64,000 bases of DNA. It comes from DATFQE01 sp963733845. Its GTDB lineage: Bacteria > Actinomycetota > Thermoleophilia > Gaiellales > Gaiellaceae. The notes under the pieces are model-generated. The model was not told the DNA's origin and did not search any database. It saw only the letters and a program-made list of their open reading frames with translations. Each line of letters starts with the position of its first letter. Within the stretch, counting starts at the first letter, position 1. Below are positions 32,554-43,055 of this stretch, piece by piece. Where the stretch lies: the NCBI GenBank assembly GCA_963733845.1, contig CAVTEM010000011.1, positions 177,936 to 241,935 of the forward strand, read 5' to 3'. Made by a program: the position numbers and the translations under genes.

Positions 32554-33962
32554 GCAAGGTCGGTATCTTCGGCGCCGGGTGGGTCGGCCTCGTGACGGGT
32601 GCCTGCCTGGCCGAGCTGGGCCACGAGGTCGTGATCCGTGACATCGTGCCCGAGAAGGTCGACGCGCTCCGAGCGGGGCGGGTGCCCTTCCACGAGGAGG
32701 ACGTGCCCGAGCTGCTGGAGCGGAATGCCGAGCGGCTCTCGTTCACCCTCGACGTGGCGGAGGTCGCGGACGGGGCCGAGTTCCTGTTCGTGTGCGTCGA
32801 CACGCCGCCCACCTACTCGGGCGACGCCGACCTCTCGCGCGTCTGGACCGTGATCGACGAGCTGCCGAGCCTGGACGAGCGGACGGTCCTGGTGATGAAG
32901 TCGACTGTGCCCGTCGGCACGGGTGAGAAGGTTCGCGTAGGGCTGGACGCGCGCGGCCTCGACAACGTCGGCTACGTCTCCAACCCCGAGTTCCTCGCCG
33001 AGGGCCGCGCGGTCTCCGACTTCATGAACCCCGACCGCATCGTGATCGGCGCGCACGAGGAGGCGGACGGCGACGCGGTCGAGGAGCTGTACCGCGACGT
33101 GCGGACCGAGGTCGTGCGCTGCGACGTCAACTCGGCGGAGATGATCAAGCTCGCCGCGAACGCGTTCCTGATGACGCGCATCAGCTTCATCAACGAGATC
33201 GCGAACGTCTGCGAGCTGACGGGCGCCGACGTCACCAAGGTCGCCGAGGGCGTGGGTCTCGACCATCGCCTCGGGCCGCACTTCCTGCGCGCCGGGATCG
33301 GCTACGGCGGTAACTGCTTCCCCAAGGACTCGCTCGCGCTGAAGCAGCTCGCGTCGAACTCGGGCTACCACTTCCAGCTGCTGGCGGCGGTGATCGAGGT
33401 CAACGAGCTCCAGAAGCGGCGCGTGATCGCGAAGCTCCAGAAGCACCTGGGCCGGCTGCGTGGCAAGCGCGTGGCCCTGCTCGGTCTTGCCTTCAAGCCG
33501 CACACCGACGACATGCGGGAGGCGCCGAGCATCGTGCTCGCGTCGAGGCTGCAGGCGGAGGGCGCCGAGGTCACCGCGTGGGACCCGGTCGCGAAGCCGA
33601 ACGAGCTCCTGCGCGGAGTCGAGGTGCGCGAGTCGCCGCTCGAGGCCGTGCGGGATGCCGACGCGGCCGTGATCGTGACCGAGTGGCCCCAGCTGCGCGA
33701 GCTCGCGTCCGCGGAGACGCTGGCGGCGATGAGCGGGAACCTGATCGTGGACGGGCGCAACCTGCTCGATCCCGAGGAGGTCCGGGCCGCAGGGTTCGTC
33801 TACGAGGGTGTCGGTCGGCCCAGCTCGCCGTTCGCCGGCCTGCCCGAGAGCGAAGAGCAGCCGCCCCGACTAGTGCCCGCTCAGCCGAAACGCCTACTGG
33901 CCCGCGATCACGCGGCGCCAGAAGCCACCCTCGACCTTGCAAAGGCTGCAGAGAGCCTTTGA
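32550..33962 (+). CDS. ugd: UDP-glucose/nucleotide-sugar 6-dehydrogenase
   Basis: A 470-residue NAD-dependent dehydrogenase. The N-terminal Rossmann motif is GIFGAGWVGLVTGACLAELG. The catalytic cysteine is Cys256 in GYGGNCFPKDSLALKQLA. The C-terminal domain has LLGLAFKPHTDDMREAPS. Residues from about 442 to the end are encoded by the palindromic element at 33873-34031, which reads through into the element before a stop, so the normal protein probably ends near residue 440. It overlaps the LCP gene by four bases (ATGA). Confidence 0.93.
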   Translation: MSKVGIFGAGWVGLVTGACLAELGHEVVIRDIVPEKVDALRAGRVPFHEEDVPELLERNAERLSFTLDVAEVADGAEFLFVCVDTPPTYSGDADLSRVWTVIDELPSLDERTVLVMKSTVPVGTGEKVRVGLDARGLDNVGYVSNPEFLAEGRAVSDFMNPDRIVIGAHEEADGDAVEELYRDVRTEVVRCDVNSAEMIKLAANAFLMTRISFINEIANVCELTGADVTKVAEGVGLDHRLGPHFLRAGIGYGGNCFPKDSLALKQLASNSGYHFQLLAAVIEVNELQKRRVIAKLQKHLGRLRGKRVALLGLAFKPHTDDMREAPSIVLASRLQAEGAEVTAWDPVAKPNELLRGVEVRESPLEAVRDADAAVIVTEWPQLRELASAETLAAMSGNLIVDGRNLLDPEEVRAAGFVYEGVGRPSSPFAGLPESEEQPPRLVPAQPKRLLARDHAAPEATLDLAKAAESL

Positions 33963-34031
33963 CGCGGCCGAGTGCGGCCCCTGGCTTGGTGCTCGCGACC
34001 CAGAAGCTGGGCAGCACTGCTGAACGGGCAC
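33873..34031. repeat. Palindromic element, family I, copy B
   Basis: A 159-bp element with outer inverted repeat GTGCCCGCTCAGC (33873-33885) and GCTGAACGGGCAC (34019-34031), 12 of 13 matching. The core 33897-34016 is nearly identical to 9637-9756, including the CAAAGGCT/AGCCTTTG hairpin, but the outer arms are unrelated to copy A. It starts inside ugd and ends 2 bases before the ATG of the next gene. Confidence 0.88.
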
Positions 34032-34033
34032 TG

Positions 34034-34738
34034 ATGGAGGCGATCCTGCTCGGCGGCGGCAAGGCCGAGCGCCTTGGTGACGCCGCCGGCGGCCTGCCGA
34101 AGCCGCTCGTGCCGGTCGGAGACCGGCCGCTGGCAGCCTACGCGATCGCTCTGCTCGAGCGGGCGGGTGTCGAGCGCGTGATCGTGGCGTGCGCGGCCGG
34201 CACAGGAGCGTCGTTCGAGACCGAGCTCGCCGGACTGGGGGTCGAGATCGTCCCCGTCGAGGAGCCCGAGCCGCTGGGGCGGGGAGGCGGCATCCGCTTC
34301 GCCGCGCAGGCGCGCAGCGAGTCCGGCCCCGTCTTCGCCATGAACGGCGACGAGCTGCTCGACGTCGACCTCGACGCCATGCTCGAGCGGCACCGGGAGC
34401 GCCGGCCCGCCGCGACGATCACCCTCGTGCCGCTGCGCTCCCAGTTCGGCGTGGTCGACCTCGGGGACGACGACGTCGTGACCGGCTTCCGTGAGGCGCC
34501 GACGCTGCCGTACTGGGTCAATGCCGGGCTCTACGTCCTCGACGACGAGGCACTCGAGCTGCTGCCGGAGCGGGGCGACCACGAGACGACGACGTTCCCG
34601 CTTCTCGCCGCCCGGCGGCGCCTGCACGGCTACCGACACCTCGGAACCTGGCTCACGGTGAACACGCCGAAGGAGCTGCGGCTGGCCGAGGAGTTCGTCG
34701 AGCAGCATCCCGACTGGCTAGCGCCCCACCGGCGGTGA
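34034..34738 (+). CDS. Nucleotidyltransferase (mannose-1-P/glucose-1-P type)
   Basis: A 234-residue NTP_transferase-fold enzyme: AILLGGGKAERLGDAAGGLP and KPLVPVGDRPLAAYA at the N-terminus, then AMNGDELLDVDLDAML with the metal-binding acidic pair, and a C-terminal TWLTVNTPKELRLAEEF. It probably makes an NDP-sugar for the surrounding polysaccharide genes; the sugar is unknown. The last residues (APHRR) and stop lie in the left arm of element 34721-34880. Its start follows element copy B by 2 bases and lacks a clear ribosome site. Confidence 0.88.
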   Translation: MEAILLGGGKAERLGDAAGGLPKPLVPVGDRPLAAYAIALLERAGVERVIVACAAGTGASFETELAGLGVEIVPVEEPEPLGRGGGIRFAAQARSESGPVFAMNGDELLDVDLDAMLERHRERRPAATITLVPLRSQFGVVDLGDDDVVTGFREAPTLPYWVNAGLYVLDDEALELLPERGDHETTTFPLLAARRRLHGYRHLGTWLTVNTPKELRLAEEFVEQHPDWLAPHRR

Positions 34739-34880
34739 ACCTGTCGCTTCCGGCGGCCGCTGAGACGGCGCCGGATCGGCGTCCTCAGTCGCCCCGATGC
34801 TGAAGCATCGAGGCTCCCTGCGTCCTTGCCCGGCTTGCTCATCGACCACCGGAAGCGGAGGAGCACCACCGGTGGGGCGC
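34721..34880. repeat. Palindromic element, family II, copy 3
   Basis: A 160-bp element with arms GCGCCCCACCGGCGGTG (34721-34737) and CACCACCGGTGGGGCGC (34864-34880), 16 of 17 matching and continuing imperfectly to about 45 bp. The core shows the family II sequences GCGTCCTCAGTCGC and GCTCCCTGCGTCCTTGC, around a hairpin CGATGCT-GA-AGCATCG that replaces the palindrome of copy 1. The arms are unrelated to those of copies 1 and 2. Confidence 0.85.
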
Positions 34881-34887
34881 TTCGGCT

Positions 34888-34893
34888 TAGGAT
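34888..34893 (+). promoter_or_regulatory. Leaderless -10 hexamer of the cupin gene
   Basis: TAGGAT ends 8 bases before ATG 34902; no ribosome site intervenes. Confidence 0.5.
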
Positions 34894-34901
34894 CGCACGC
34901 A

Positions 34902-35318
34902 ATGGGCGGTTCACTCTCGTCCCCGAACCTGGAAGGGCTCGACCGGTTCGCGTTCGAGCCCCGGCGCGTGGAGAAGCCCTGGGGCTACGAGCTGATCTGG
35001 GCGCTCACGGACGTCTACTGCGGCAAGGTGCTGTTCGTGCGGGCGGGACACTCGCTCTCGCTGCAGTTCCATCGTCAGAAGGACGAGTCGTGGTACGTCC
35101 AGTCGGGCCGGGCGGAGCTTCAGGTCGGGGCCGTGGGAGAGGCAATGCTGAGGACCGAAGTGGTCTCGGCAGGCGCCGCGCTTCGCTTTCCGCCCGGAAC
35201 CGTCCACCGCGTCACGGCGCTCGAGGACACGACGATCCTGGAGGTCTCGACGCCGCAGCTCGACGACATCGTGCGGCTGGAGGATGCCTACGGCCGGGAG
35301 GGCACCTCCGAGGCCTGA
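34902..35318 (+). CDS. Cupin, mannose-6-phosphate isomerase-like
   Basis: A 138-residue cupin resembling the phosphomannose isomerase domain of GDP-mannose enzymes: EKPWGYELIWALTDVYCGK, then LSLQFHRQKDESWYVQSG (the metal-binding H...E pattern) and FPPGTVHRVTALEDTTILEV. Next to a nucleotidyltransferase, it fits GDP-mannose supply for glycan synthesis (inference). ATG 34902 is chosen over the in-frame ATG 34797, which lies within a repeat element. Confidence 0.85.
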   Translation: MGGSLSSPNLEGLDRFAFEPRRVEKPWGYELIWALTDVYCGKVLFVRAGHSLSLQFHRQKDESWYVQSGRAELQVGAVGEAMLRTEVVSAGAALRFPPGTVHRVTALEDTTILEVSTPQLDDIVRLEDAYGREGTSEA

Positions 35319-35331
35319 AGGAGCCTATTGC

Positions 35332-35359
35332 CAACCTTGCCACGCTTGTGGTAAGGTTG
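35332..35359. promoter_or_regulatory. Operator palindrome over the merR promoter
   Basis: CAACCTTGCCAC (35332-35343) and GTGGTAAGGTTG (35348-35359), 11 of 12 paired around GCTT. It covers the spacer between TTGCCA (-35, 35329-35334) and TAAGGT (-10, 35352-35357), the position where MerR proteins bind, implying autoregulation. Confidence 0.75.
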
Positions 35360-35363
35360 CGCG

Positions 35364-35696
35364 ATGGACGGGCTGACGGTCGGACAGGCGGCCGCCCAGA
35401 CGGGCTGGTCGCCACGGATGCTGCGGTACCTCGAGCGCGCCGCGCTCGTCGTCCCGCGCCGCAGGGCATCCGGTTACCGCGTCTACGACGAGGCCGAGCT
35501 CGAGCAGCTGCGCGTCCTGCGCGAGCTGCGTGAGCGCTTCGGCCTGGAGCTGACCGACGTCGGCTTCGCCGCGCGTATGCGCCGCGATCCGTCGCTGCGG
35601 GCCGAGGTCGACCGCTGGCTCTCGGCGAGCGGCGTCCACACCGTCCACTGGGTCGACTGGGAGCAGCGCAAGCACGAGCGCCTGCTCGCCGCGTGA
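35364..35696 (+). CDS. MerR-family transcriptional regulator
   Basis: A 110-residue MerR protein: winged HTH LTVGQAAAQTGWSPRMLRYL with the wing RRRASGYRVYDEAELEQL, then a short dimerisation helix (LRVLRELRERFGLELTDVG). It has no cysteine effector site. It begins 6 bases after its own -10 (leaderless) and is 40 bases upstream of ahcY in the same orientation, so it may control the methyl cycle gene (inference). Confidence 0.85.
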   Translation: MDGLTVGQAAAQTGWSPRMLRYLERAALVVPRRRASGYRVYDEAELEQLRVLRELRERFGLELTDVGFAARMRRDPSLRAEVDRWLSASGVHTVHWVDWEQRKHERLLAA

Positions 35697-35736
35697 CCGT
35701 CTCCGACACGAAACCGCTTCGACAGGAAGAGAGCTG

Positions 35737-37005
35737 ATGGCCACCACCAAGCGCTACGACGTCAAAGACCTGGCCCTCGCATCAGAGGGCATCCGCCGGA
35801 TTGCCTGGGCCGACCGCCAGATGCCGGTCCTCGCCGCGATCCGCGACCGCTTCGAGCAGGAGCAGCCGCTGTCCGGCTACCGGGTCGCCGCCTGTCTCCA
35901 CGTCACGACGGAGACCGCCAACCTGATGCGGACGCTCAAGGCCGGGGGCGCGGACGTCGTCCTCTGCGCGTCCAACCCGCTGTCCACGCAGGACGATGTC
36001 GCCGCGGCCCTCGTCGACGAGTTCGACATCGCCGTGTTCGCGATCAAGGGCGAGGACAACGACACCTACTACGCGCACATCGAGGCCGCGGTCGACCACA
36101 AGCCGCAGCTGACGATGGACGACGGCGCCGACGTGATCGGCGTCCTGCACTCGGCCCGCCGCGAGCAGCTCGGCGACATCATCGCCGGCACCGAGGAGAC
36201 GACGACCGGCGTGATCCGCCTCAAGGCGCTCGAGCAGGACGGCGCGCTCGGCTTCCCGATCATCGCCGTCAACGAGGCGAAGACCAAGCACCTGTTCGAC
36301 AACCGCTACGGCACGGGGCAGTCGACGATCGACGGGATCATCCGCGCGACCAACGTGCTGCTCGCCGGCAAGCGCTTCGTCGTCGCCGGCTACGGCTGGG
36401 TCGGGCGCGGCGTCGCGTCCCGGGCCCGGGGCATGGGCTCGCACGTGATCGTGACCGAGGTCGACCCGCTCCGCGCGCTCGAGGCGGCGATGGACGGATA
36501 CGAGGTGCTGCCGATGGAGCGCGCCGCCGAGATCGGCGACATCTTCTGCACCGCGACCGGCGACAAGCACGTGATCAACCGCGCGCACGTCGAGCGGATG
36601 AAGGACGGCGCGATCCTCGCCAACACGGGGCACTTCAACGTCGAGATCGAGATCCCGGCACTCCGGCAGCTCGCCGCCGACACGCGCGAGGCGCGCGAGT
36701 TCGTGGAGGAGTTCACGCTCGAGAACAGCAACCGGATCTACCTCGTCGCCGACGGACGGCTTGTCAACCTCGCCGCCGCCGAGGGCCACCCCGCGCTCGT
36801 GATGGACATGTCCTTCGCGAACCAGGCGCTCGCGGCCGAGTACGCGATCGCGAACGCGGCCACGCTCGAGCGCAAGGTGTACCCGGTGCCCGACGAGATC
36901 GACAAGGAGATCGCGAAGCTCAAGCTCGACACGATGGGGATCGAGATCGACACGCTGACCGAGGAGCAGGCCCGCTACCTCGCCTCCTGGAACGAGGGGA
37001 CCTAG
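35737..37005 (+). CDS. ahcY: Adenosylhomocysteinase
   Basis: A 422-residue S-adenosylhomocysteine hydrolase. It opens YDVKDLALASEGIRRIAWAD, has TAETANLM-like substrate segments (HVTTETANLMRTLKAGGADV) and the NAD-binding VVAGYGWVGRGVASRARGMG. It ends with the usual Lys-Tyr-type tail (EEQARYLASWNEGT). It removes the inhibitory product of SAM-dependent methylation and supplies homocysteine to MetH. AGGAAGAGAG precedes ATG 35737. Confidence 0.95.
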   Translation: MATTKRYDVKDLALASEGIRRIAWADRQMPVLAAIRDRFEQEQPLSGYRVAACLHVTTETANLMRTLKAGGADVVLCASNPLSTQDDVAAALVDEFDIAVFAIKGEDNDTYYAHIEAAVDHKPQLTMDDGADVIGVLHSARREQLGDIIAGTEETTTGVIRLKALEQDGALGFPIIAVNEAKTKHLFDNRYGTGQSTIDGIIRATNVLLAGKRFVVAGYGWVGRGVASRARGMGSHVIVTEVDPLRALEAAMDGYEVLPMERAAEIGDIFCTATGDKHVINRAHVERMKDGAILANTGHFNVEIEIPALRQLAADTREAREFVEEFTLENSNRIYLVADGRLVNLAAAEGHPALVMDMSFANQALAAEYAIANAATLERKVYPVPDEIDKEIAKLKLDTMGIEIDTLTEEQARYLASWNEGT

Positions 37006-37023
37006 GAGAGGCGCCGACAGGCC

Positions 37024-37812
37024 ATGCATGCAGTCGTGCTCGCAGCCGGGTACGCCACCCGGCTGCGGCCGCTGACCAACTCGGTTGCGAAGCCGCTCCT
37101 GCCGCTGGCGGGCCGGCCGATGGTCGACTACCTGGCGGACAAGGTCGACGAGGTGGCCGAGGTCGAGGCGCTGCACGTCGTCACCAACTCGCGCTTCGCG
37201 GCGGACTTCGAGGCGTGGGCGCGCTCGCGGGCGGGGCGGCTGCCGGTGCGCGTCCACGACGACGGCACCACCTCCAACTCGGACCGGCTCGGGGCGATCG
37301 GCGATCTGCGCTTCGTGATCGAGCGAGCCGGGCTCGAGGGCGAGGACCTGCTCGTGATCGCCGGCGACAACCTGTTCGACTTCTCGCTCGAGGAGTACGT
37401 CCGCTTCTGGCGTGCCCGGGGAGGCAGCGCGATCGGCGTCCACGACGTCGGTGACCGCGCGCTCGCGCGCCAATACGGCGTGGTCGAGCTGGACGGCGAC
37501 GACCGTGTCGTCTCGCTCGTGGAGAAGCCCGAGGAGCCGGCGAGCACGCTCGCCTCGATCGCCGCGTACCTGTTCACCGCCGACCATGCGGCCCTCGTGA
37601 CCCGGTACCTCGAGGACGGCAACCCACCCGATCAGCCGGGCCGGTTCGTCGTCTGGCTCTACCCGCGCGAAGCCGTGCACGGCTTCCGCTTCGACGGCGC
37701 GTGGCTGGACATCGGCGACCACGCGCAGTTGCTCGAAGCCGACAATCGCATGCGCCGACGGGCAGGCCTGCCCGAGACGGAGAAGTACAGCCCGCTCCCG
37801 GCACAGAGCTGA
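37024..37812 (+). CDS. Sugar-phosphate nucleotidyltransferase (RmlA-like)
   Basis: A 262-residue enzyme with the NTP_transferase signature VVLAAGYATRLRPLTNSVAK followed by LPLAGRPMVDYLADKVDEV, the metal-binding IAGDNLFDFS and the C-terminal DGAWLDIGDHAQLLEADN. It resembles glucose-1-phosphate thymidylyltransferases. AGGAGAGG lies 14 bases before ATG 37024. It follows ahcY closely, but its role probably belongs to polysaccharide synthesis. Confidence 0.88.
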   Translation: MHAVVLAAGYATRLRPLTNSVAKPLLPLAGRPMVDYLADKVDEVAEVEALHVVTNSRFAADFEAWARSRAGRLPVRVHDDGTTSNSDRLGAIGDLRFVIERAGLEGEDLLVIAGDNLFDFSLEEYVRFWRARGGSAIGVHDVGDRALARQYGVVELDGDDRVVSLVEKPEEPASTLASIAAYLFTADHAALVTRYLEDGNPPDQPGRFVVWLYPREAVHGFRFDGAWLDIGDHAQLLEADNRMRRRAGLPETEKYSPLPAQS

Positions 37813-37848
37813 CACAGAGCCGGCACACAGGCATGCGTTCTCTGCGGC

Positions 37849-37854
37849 TAGCGT
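37849..37854 (+). promoter_or_regulatory. Leaderless -10 hexamer of comF
   Basis: TAGCGT ends 9 bases before GTG 37864. Confidence 0.35.
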
Positions 37855-37863
37855 CGCCTGCGT

Positions 37864-38530
37864 GTGGCTCTTCTGCTCGATCTCCTCTTTCCACGCCGCT
37901 GCGTGGTCTGCGGCTCTCCACCGGATTCCGTCTGCATGCGTTGCCTCGGCCGTCTGCGCCGCCTCAACGGGCCGCACTGCGAGCGGTGCGGCTCACCTAC
38001 GGCATGGCCCGTCACCCGCTGTAACGAGTGCCGGGGCCGTCAGGCTCGCGTTCGCCTCCGCCCGCTCCGCGGTCGCCTACGACGTCGGCGCCAAGGCGCT
38101 CGTCTCCGCCTGGAAAGAGCGGGGGCTGCGCTGGATCGCCCGCGATGCGGGTGCGCTCGTCGCCGAGGTCGTCCCGCGACCGCGTGCGTACACGATCACC
38201 TTCGTTCCGCCGGACGCCGACCGGCTGCTGAAGCGCGGCTACCACCCGGCCGAGTGGCTCGCCCGCGAGCTCGAGTCGCAGTGGCAGGTGCCCGCCGTCG
38301 TGCTGCTCGAACGGACGCGGCCGGCTCGCCCGCAGCGAGGGCTCGGGCTCGCCGAGCGGCGGGCGAACGTCCGCGGAGGCTTCCGCGCACGTGAGCGCGC
38401 GCCGGCCCGTGTTGCGCTTGTGGACGACGTCTACACGAGCGGTGCGACCGCGGGAGCGGCGGCGTCGGCGCTTCGCCGGGCGGGCGCTCGCCACGTCGAC
38501 GTGATCACCTTTGCACGCGCGGTTCGTTAG
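37864..38530 (+). CDS. comF: ComF family phosphoribosyltransferase (frameshifted)
   Basis: The N-terminal zinc finger shows CVVCGSPPDSVCMRC then CERCGSPTAWPVTRCNEC. The PRTase domain ends with ALVDDVYTSGATAGAAASAL, the PRPP-binding loop. One frame change near 38040 separates the two parts. ComF proteins are needed for DNA uptake in competent bacteria and also occur in non-competent ones. Its TAG stop forms part of the -10 of hpf. Confidence 0.85.
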
Positions 38531-38533
38531 ATT
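38528..38533 (+). promoter_or_regulatory. Leaderless -10 hexamer of hpf
   Basis: TAGATT overlaps the comF stop and ends 6 bases before GTG 38540. Confidence 0.5.
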
Positions 38534-38539
38534 GAACGC

Positions 38540-39076
38540 GTGAGGTTGCAGGTCAAGGGGCGGAATGTGGAGGTCACCGACTCGATCCGCAGCTACGCGC
38601 AGGAGAAGCTCAGCAAGCTCGACCGCCAGCTGCGCGATCCGACTCGGGTGGAGCTCGAGCTCGCCGTCGAGCGCAATCCGTCGATCGCGGACAACCAGAT
38701 CGCCGAGGCGACGATCTGGACGAAGGGGCCGATCCTGCGCGCGAGAGAGTCCTCGCACGACATGAAGGCCTCGATCGATCAGCTGGTCGAGAAGCTCGAG
38801 CGCCAGGTCACGCGGTACCGCGAGAAGCGTCAGCGCAAGGGCTCTCGCCGCGACGCCCCGCCCGCCGAGGCGCCGCTGGGAGTTCCCGTGGAGGGAGACG
38901 GAATGATCGTCAAGACGAAGCAGTTCCCGGTCAAGCCGATGACCGCCGAGGAAGCCGTGCTCCAGCTCGAGCTGGTCGGCCACGACTTCTTCGTCTTCCG
39001 CAACGCGGACTCGGGCGAGGTCAACGTCGTCTATCGCCGCCGAGACGGCGCCTACGGTCTCATCGAGCCCCAGTAG
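38540..39076 (+). CDS. hpf: Ribosome hibernation-promoting factor, long form
   Basis: A 178-residue long HPF: an N-terminal beta-alpha-beta domain that binds the 30S (LQVKGRNVEVTDSIRSYAQE), a linker, then the C-terminal dimerisation domain (KQFPVKPMTAEEAVLQLELV) that joins two ribosomes into 100S particles. The start is GTG, 6 bases after a -10. A family II palindromic element begins 5 bases after the stop. Confidence 0.93.
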   Translation: MRLQVKGRNVEVTDSIRSYAQEKLSKLDRQLRDPTRVELELAVERNPSIADNQIAEATIWTKGPILRARESSHDMKASIDQLVEKLERQVTRYREKRQRKGSRRDAPPAEAPLGVPVEGDGMIVKTKQFPVKPMTAEEAVLQLELVGHDFFVFRNADSGEVNVVYRRRDGAYGLIEPQ

Positions 39077-39081
39077 GGCTA

Positions 39082-39250
39082 GGAGGGTCTGGTGGAACGT
39101 CGCTCGCTGCCGGGCTGTGATGGTCGTTCCGAGGCAAGGACGCAGGGAGCGTTCGTGCGAGTAGCTGGGACGCGTAGCGTGCGACTGAGGACGCGGCATC
39201 GGGGCGAGCAGCGCAGTCCGGCAGCTCAGCGTCGTTTCGCCAGGCCCTCC
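39082..39250. repeat. Palindromic element, family II, copy 2 (inverted)
   Basis: A 169-bp element in the orientation opposite to copy 1. Ends are GGAGGGTCTGGTG (39082-39094) and CGCCAGGCCCTCC (39238-39250), 11 of 13 paired, the same arms as copy 1. The core reads in reverse complement GCGTCCTCAGTCGC ... GCTCCCTGCGTCCTTGC. It fills the gap between hpf and the next gene, ending 4 bases before that ATG. Confidence 0.88.
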
Positions 39251-39254
39251 AAGA

Positions 39255-39821
39255 ATGCCGTTCTGGCGGCGAGACCAGGAGCCGCTGCACGAGCGCCTCG
39301 CGCGCGAGGGAGGCCCCGGGTTTGGCGAGTTCCCCCCGCACGACACGCGCCCGCGCTGGGGAAGCGCGGGCATCCACGGCATCCATCGCTTTCGCGAGTG
39401 GGATGCGATCGTGCGTGCGGAGGGCGTGGAGCTCGACGTGGACGAGGTTCGCTTCGTCACGCTCGACGACGGCACGATCCTCGTCGACGGCGACGAGGAC
39501 GACGACCTCGCCCAGCTCGCCGAAGCGCTCGAGGCCGAGTTGAAGCCGCCCTACCGCGCCCACGCCGTCCGTGCCGACGACCAGGGGTGGACCGTGGCCG
39601 CCGAGGCGATCGAGCTGGTCGAGCTGAGCCGCGAGCTGGAGGGCGAGGAGCTGGAGCTGACCGTCCGCGACGGCGAGCGCCTGCTGGTCGCAGACGGAGC
39701 ACCAGCATTCGGCGACACGACAGAGCTGGAGCGGCTCGGAGCCGAACGCGGTAACGACTTCGTCGTGCGCGCCACGAGGGTCGACGGCGATCTCTGGGAC
39801 GTCCGCGTCCTGCCTCTGTAA
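39255..39821 (+). CDS. Conserved hypothetical protein between hpf and secA
   Basis: A 188-residue soluble acidic protein beginning MPFWRRDQEPLHERLAREGG, then a segment RFVTLDDGTILVDGDEDDDL and a C-terminal DDFVVRATRVDGDLWDVRVL-like strand-rich tail. I do not recognise a domain. The position between hpf and secA suggests a housekeeping role, but none can be named. Its start lies 4 bases after a palindromic element. Confidence 0.7.
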   Translation: MPFWRRDQEPLHERLAREGGPGFGEFPPHDTRPRWGSAGIHGIHRFREWDAIVRAEGVELDVDEVRFVTLDDGTILVDGDEDDDLAQLAEALEAELKPPYRAHAVRADDQGWTVAAEAIELVELSRELEGEELELTVRDGERLLVADGAPAFGDTTELERLGAERGNDFVVRATRVDGDLWDVRVLPL

Positions 39822-39861
39822 GCGAGTCGAAAAGCCTCCCGGCCGCCCGGAATCGAACCGA

Positions 39862-39867
39862 TACCCT
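39862..39867 (+). promoter_or_regulatory. Leaderless -10 hexamer of secA
   Basis: TACCCT ends 6 bases before ATG 39874; no ribosome site intervenes. Confidence 0.45.
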
Positions 39868-39873
39868 GTACGG

Positions 39874-42551
<2,678 letters not shown>

Positions 42552-42564
42552 CGCGCCGGCGCGG

Positions 42565-43002
42565 CTAGTCGGCGCTGAGTCCCTTCTCGCGCAGCTCCGC
42601 CACCGCACGCTCGGACTTCTCGAGGTCGAGGCCCATCCCCTCGAGGATCCACGGCGCCTTCGTGAACTGAATGTCCTCGTAGGCGACGACCTCCACCTGG
42701 TTGCCCCACGGGTCGCGGAAGTCGAGGCGGCGGCCGGGCTTGATCGCGACTCCCGCTTCCTCGAGGGCTGCGCGGAGGGCAGCCTTGTCGTCGACGACGA
42801 GACCGAAGTGCCTGGCCGCGTCGGCACCGCCCGTGCGGCCGGCCTGCAGCGCCAGGAATTGATCGCCGATGTCCACGAACGCCTGGTTCGGGGTGCGGCC
42901 GCGCAGCGTGAGCTCGAAGAATCTGCCGTAGAACTCGAGCGCCTCGTCGATGTCACCTACCTCGAGAGCCACGTGGTTGATCCCGACGAGACGCACCGGC
43001 AT
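42565..43002 (-). CDS. VOC (glyoxalase/dioxygenase-fold) family protein
   Basis: A 145-residue single VOC unit pair: VGINHVALEVGDIDEALEFY at the start, ADAARHFGLVVDDKAALRAA in the middle and FRDPWGNQVEVVAYEDIQFT at the metal-binding end (His, His/Gln, Glu pattern). Such proteins include glyoxalases, dioxygenases and antibiotic-binding proteins; the substrate cannot be told. It is convergent with secA, with only 13 bases between the stops. Confidence 0.85.
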   Translation of the reverse strand: MPVRLVGINHVALEVGDIDEALEFYGRFFELTLRGRTPNQAFVDIGDQFLALQAGRTGGADAARHFGLVVDDKAALRAALEEAGVAIKPGRRLDFRDPWGNQVEVVAYEDIQFTKAPWILEGMGLDLEKSERAVAELREKGLSAD

Positions 43003-43042
43003 GAGTCCATGGTTGCTGAAAGCTCTTGGTACGCGCAGGGCT

Positions 43043-43048
43043 TAGGCT
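43043..43048 (+). promoter_or_regulatory. Leaderless -10 hexamer of the hydrolase gene
   Basis: TAGGCT ends 7 bases before GTG 43056. Confidence 0.45.
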
Positions 43049-43055
43049 CGGCCGC

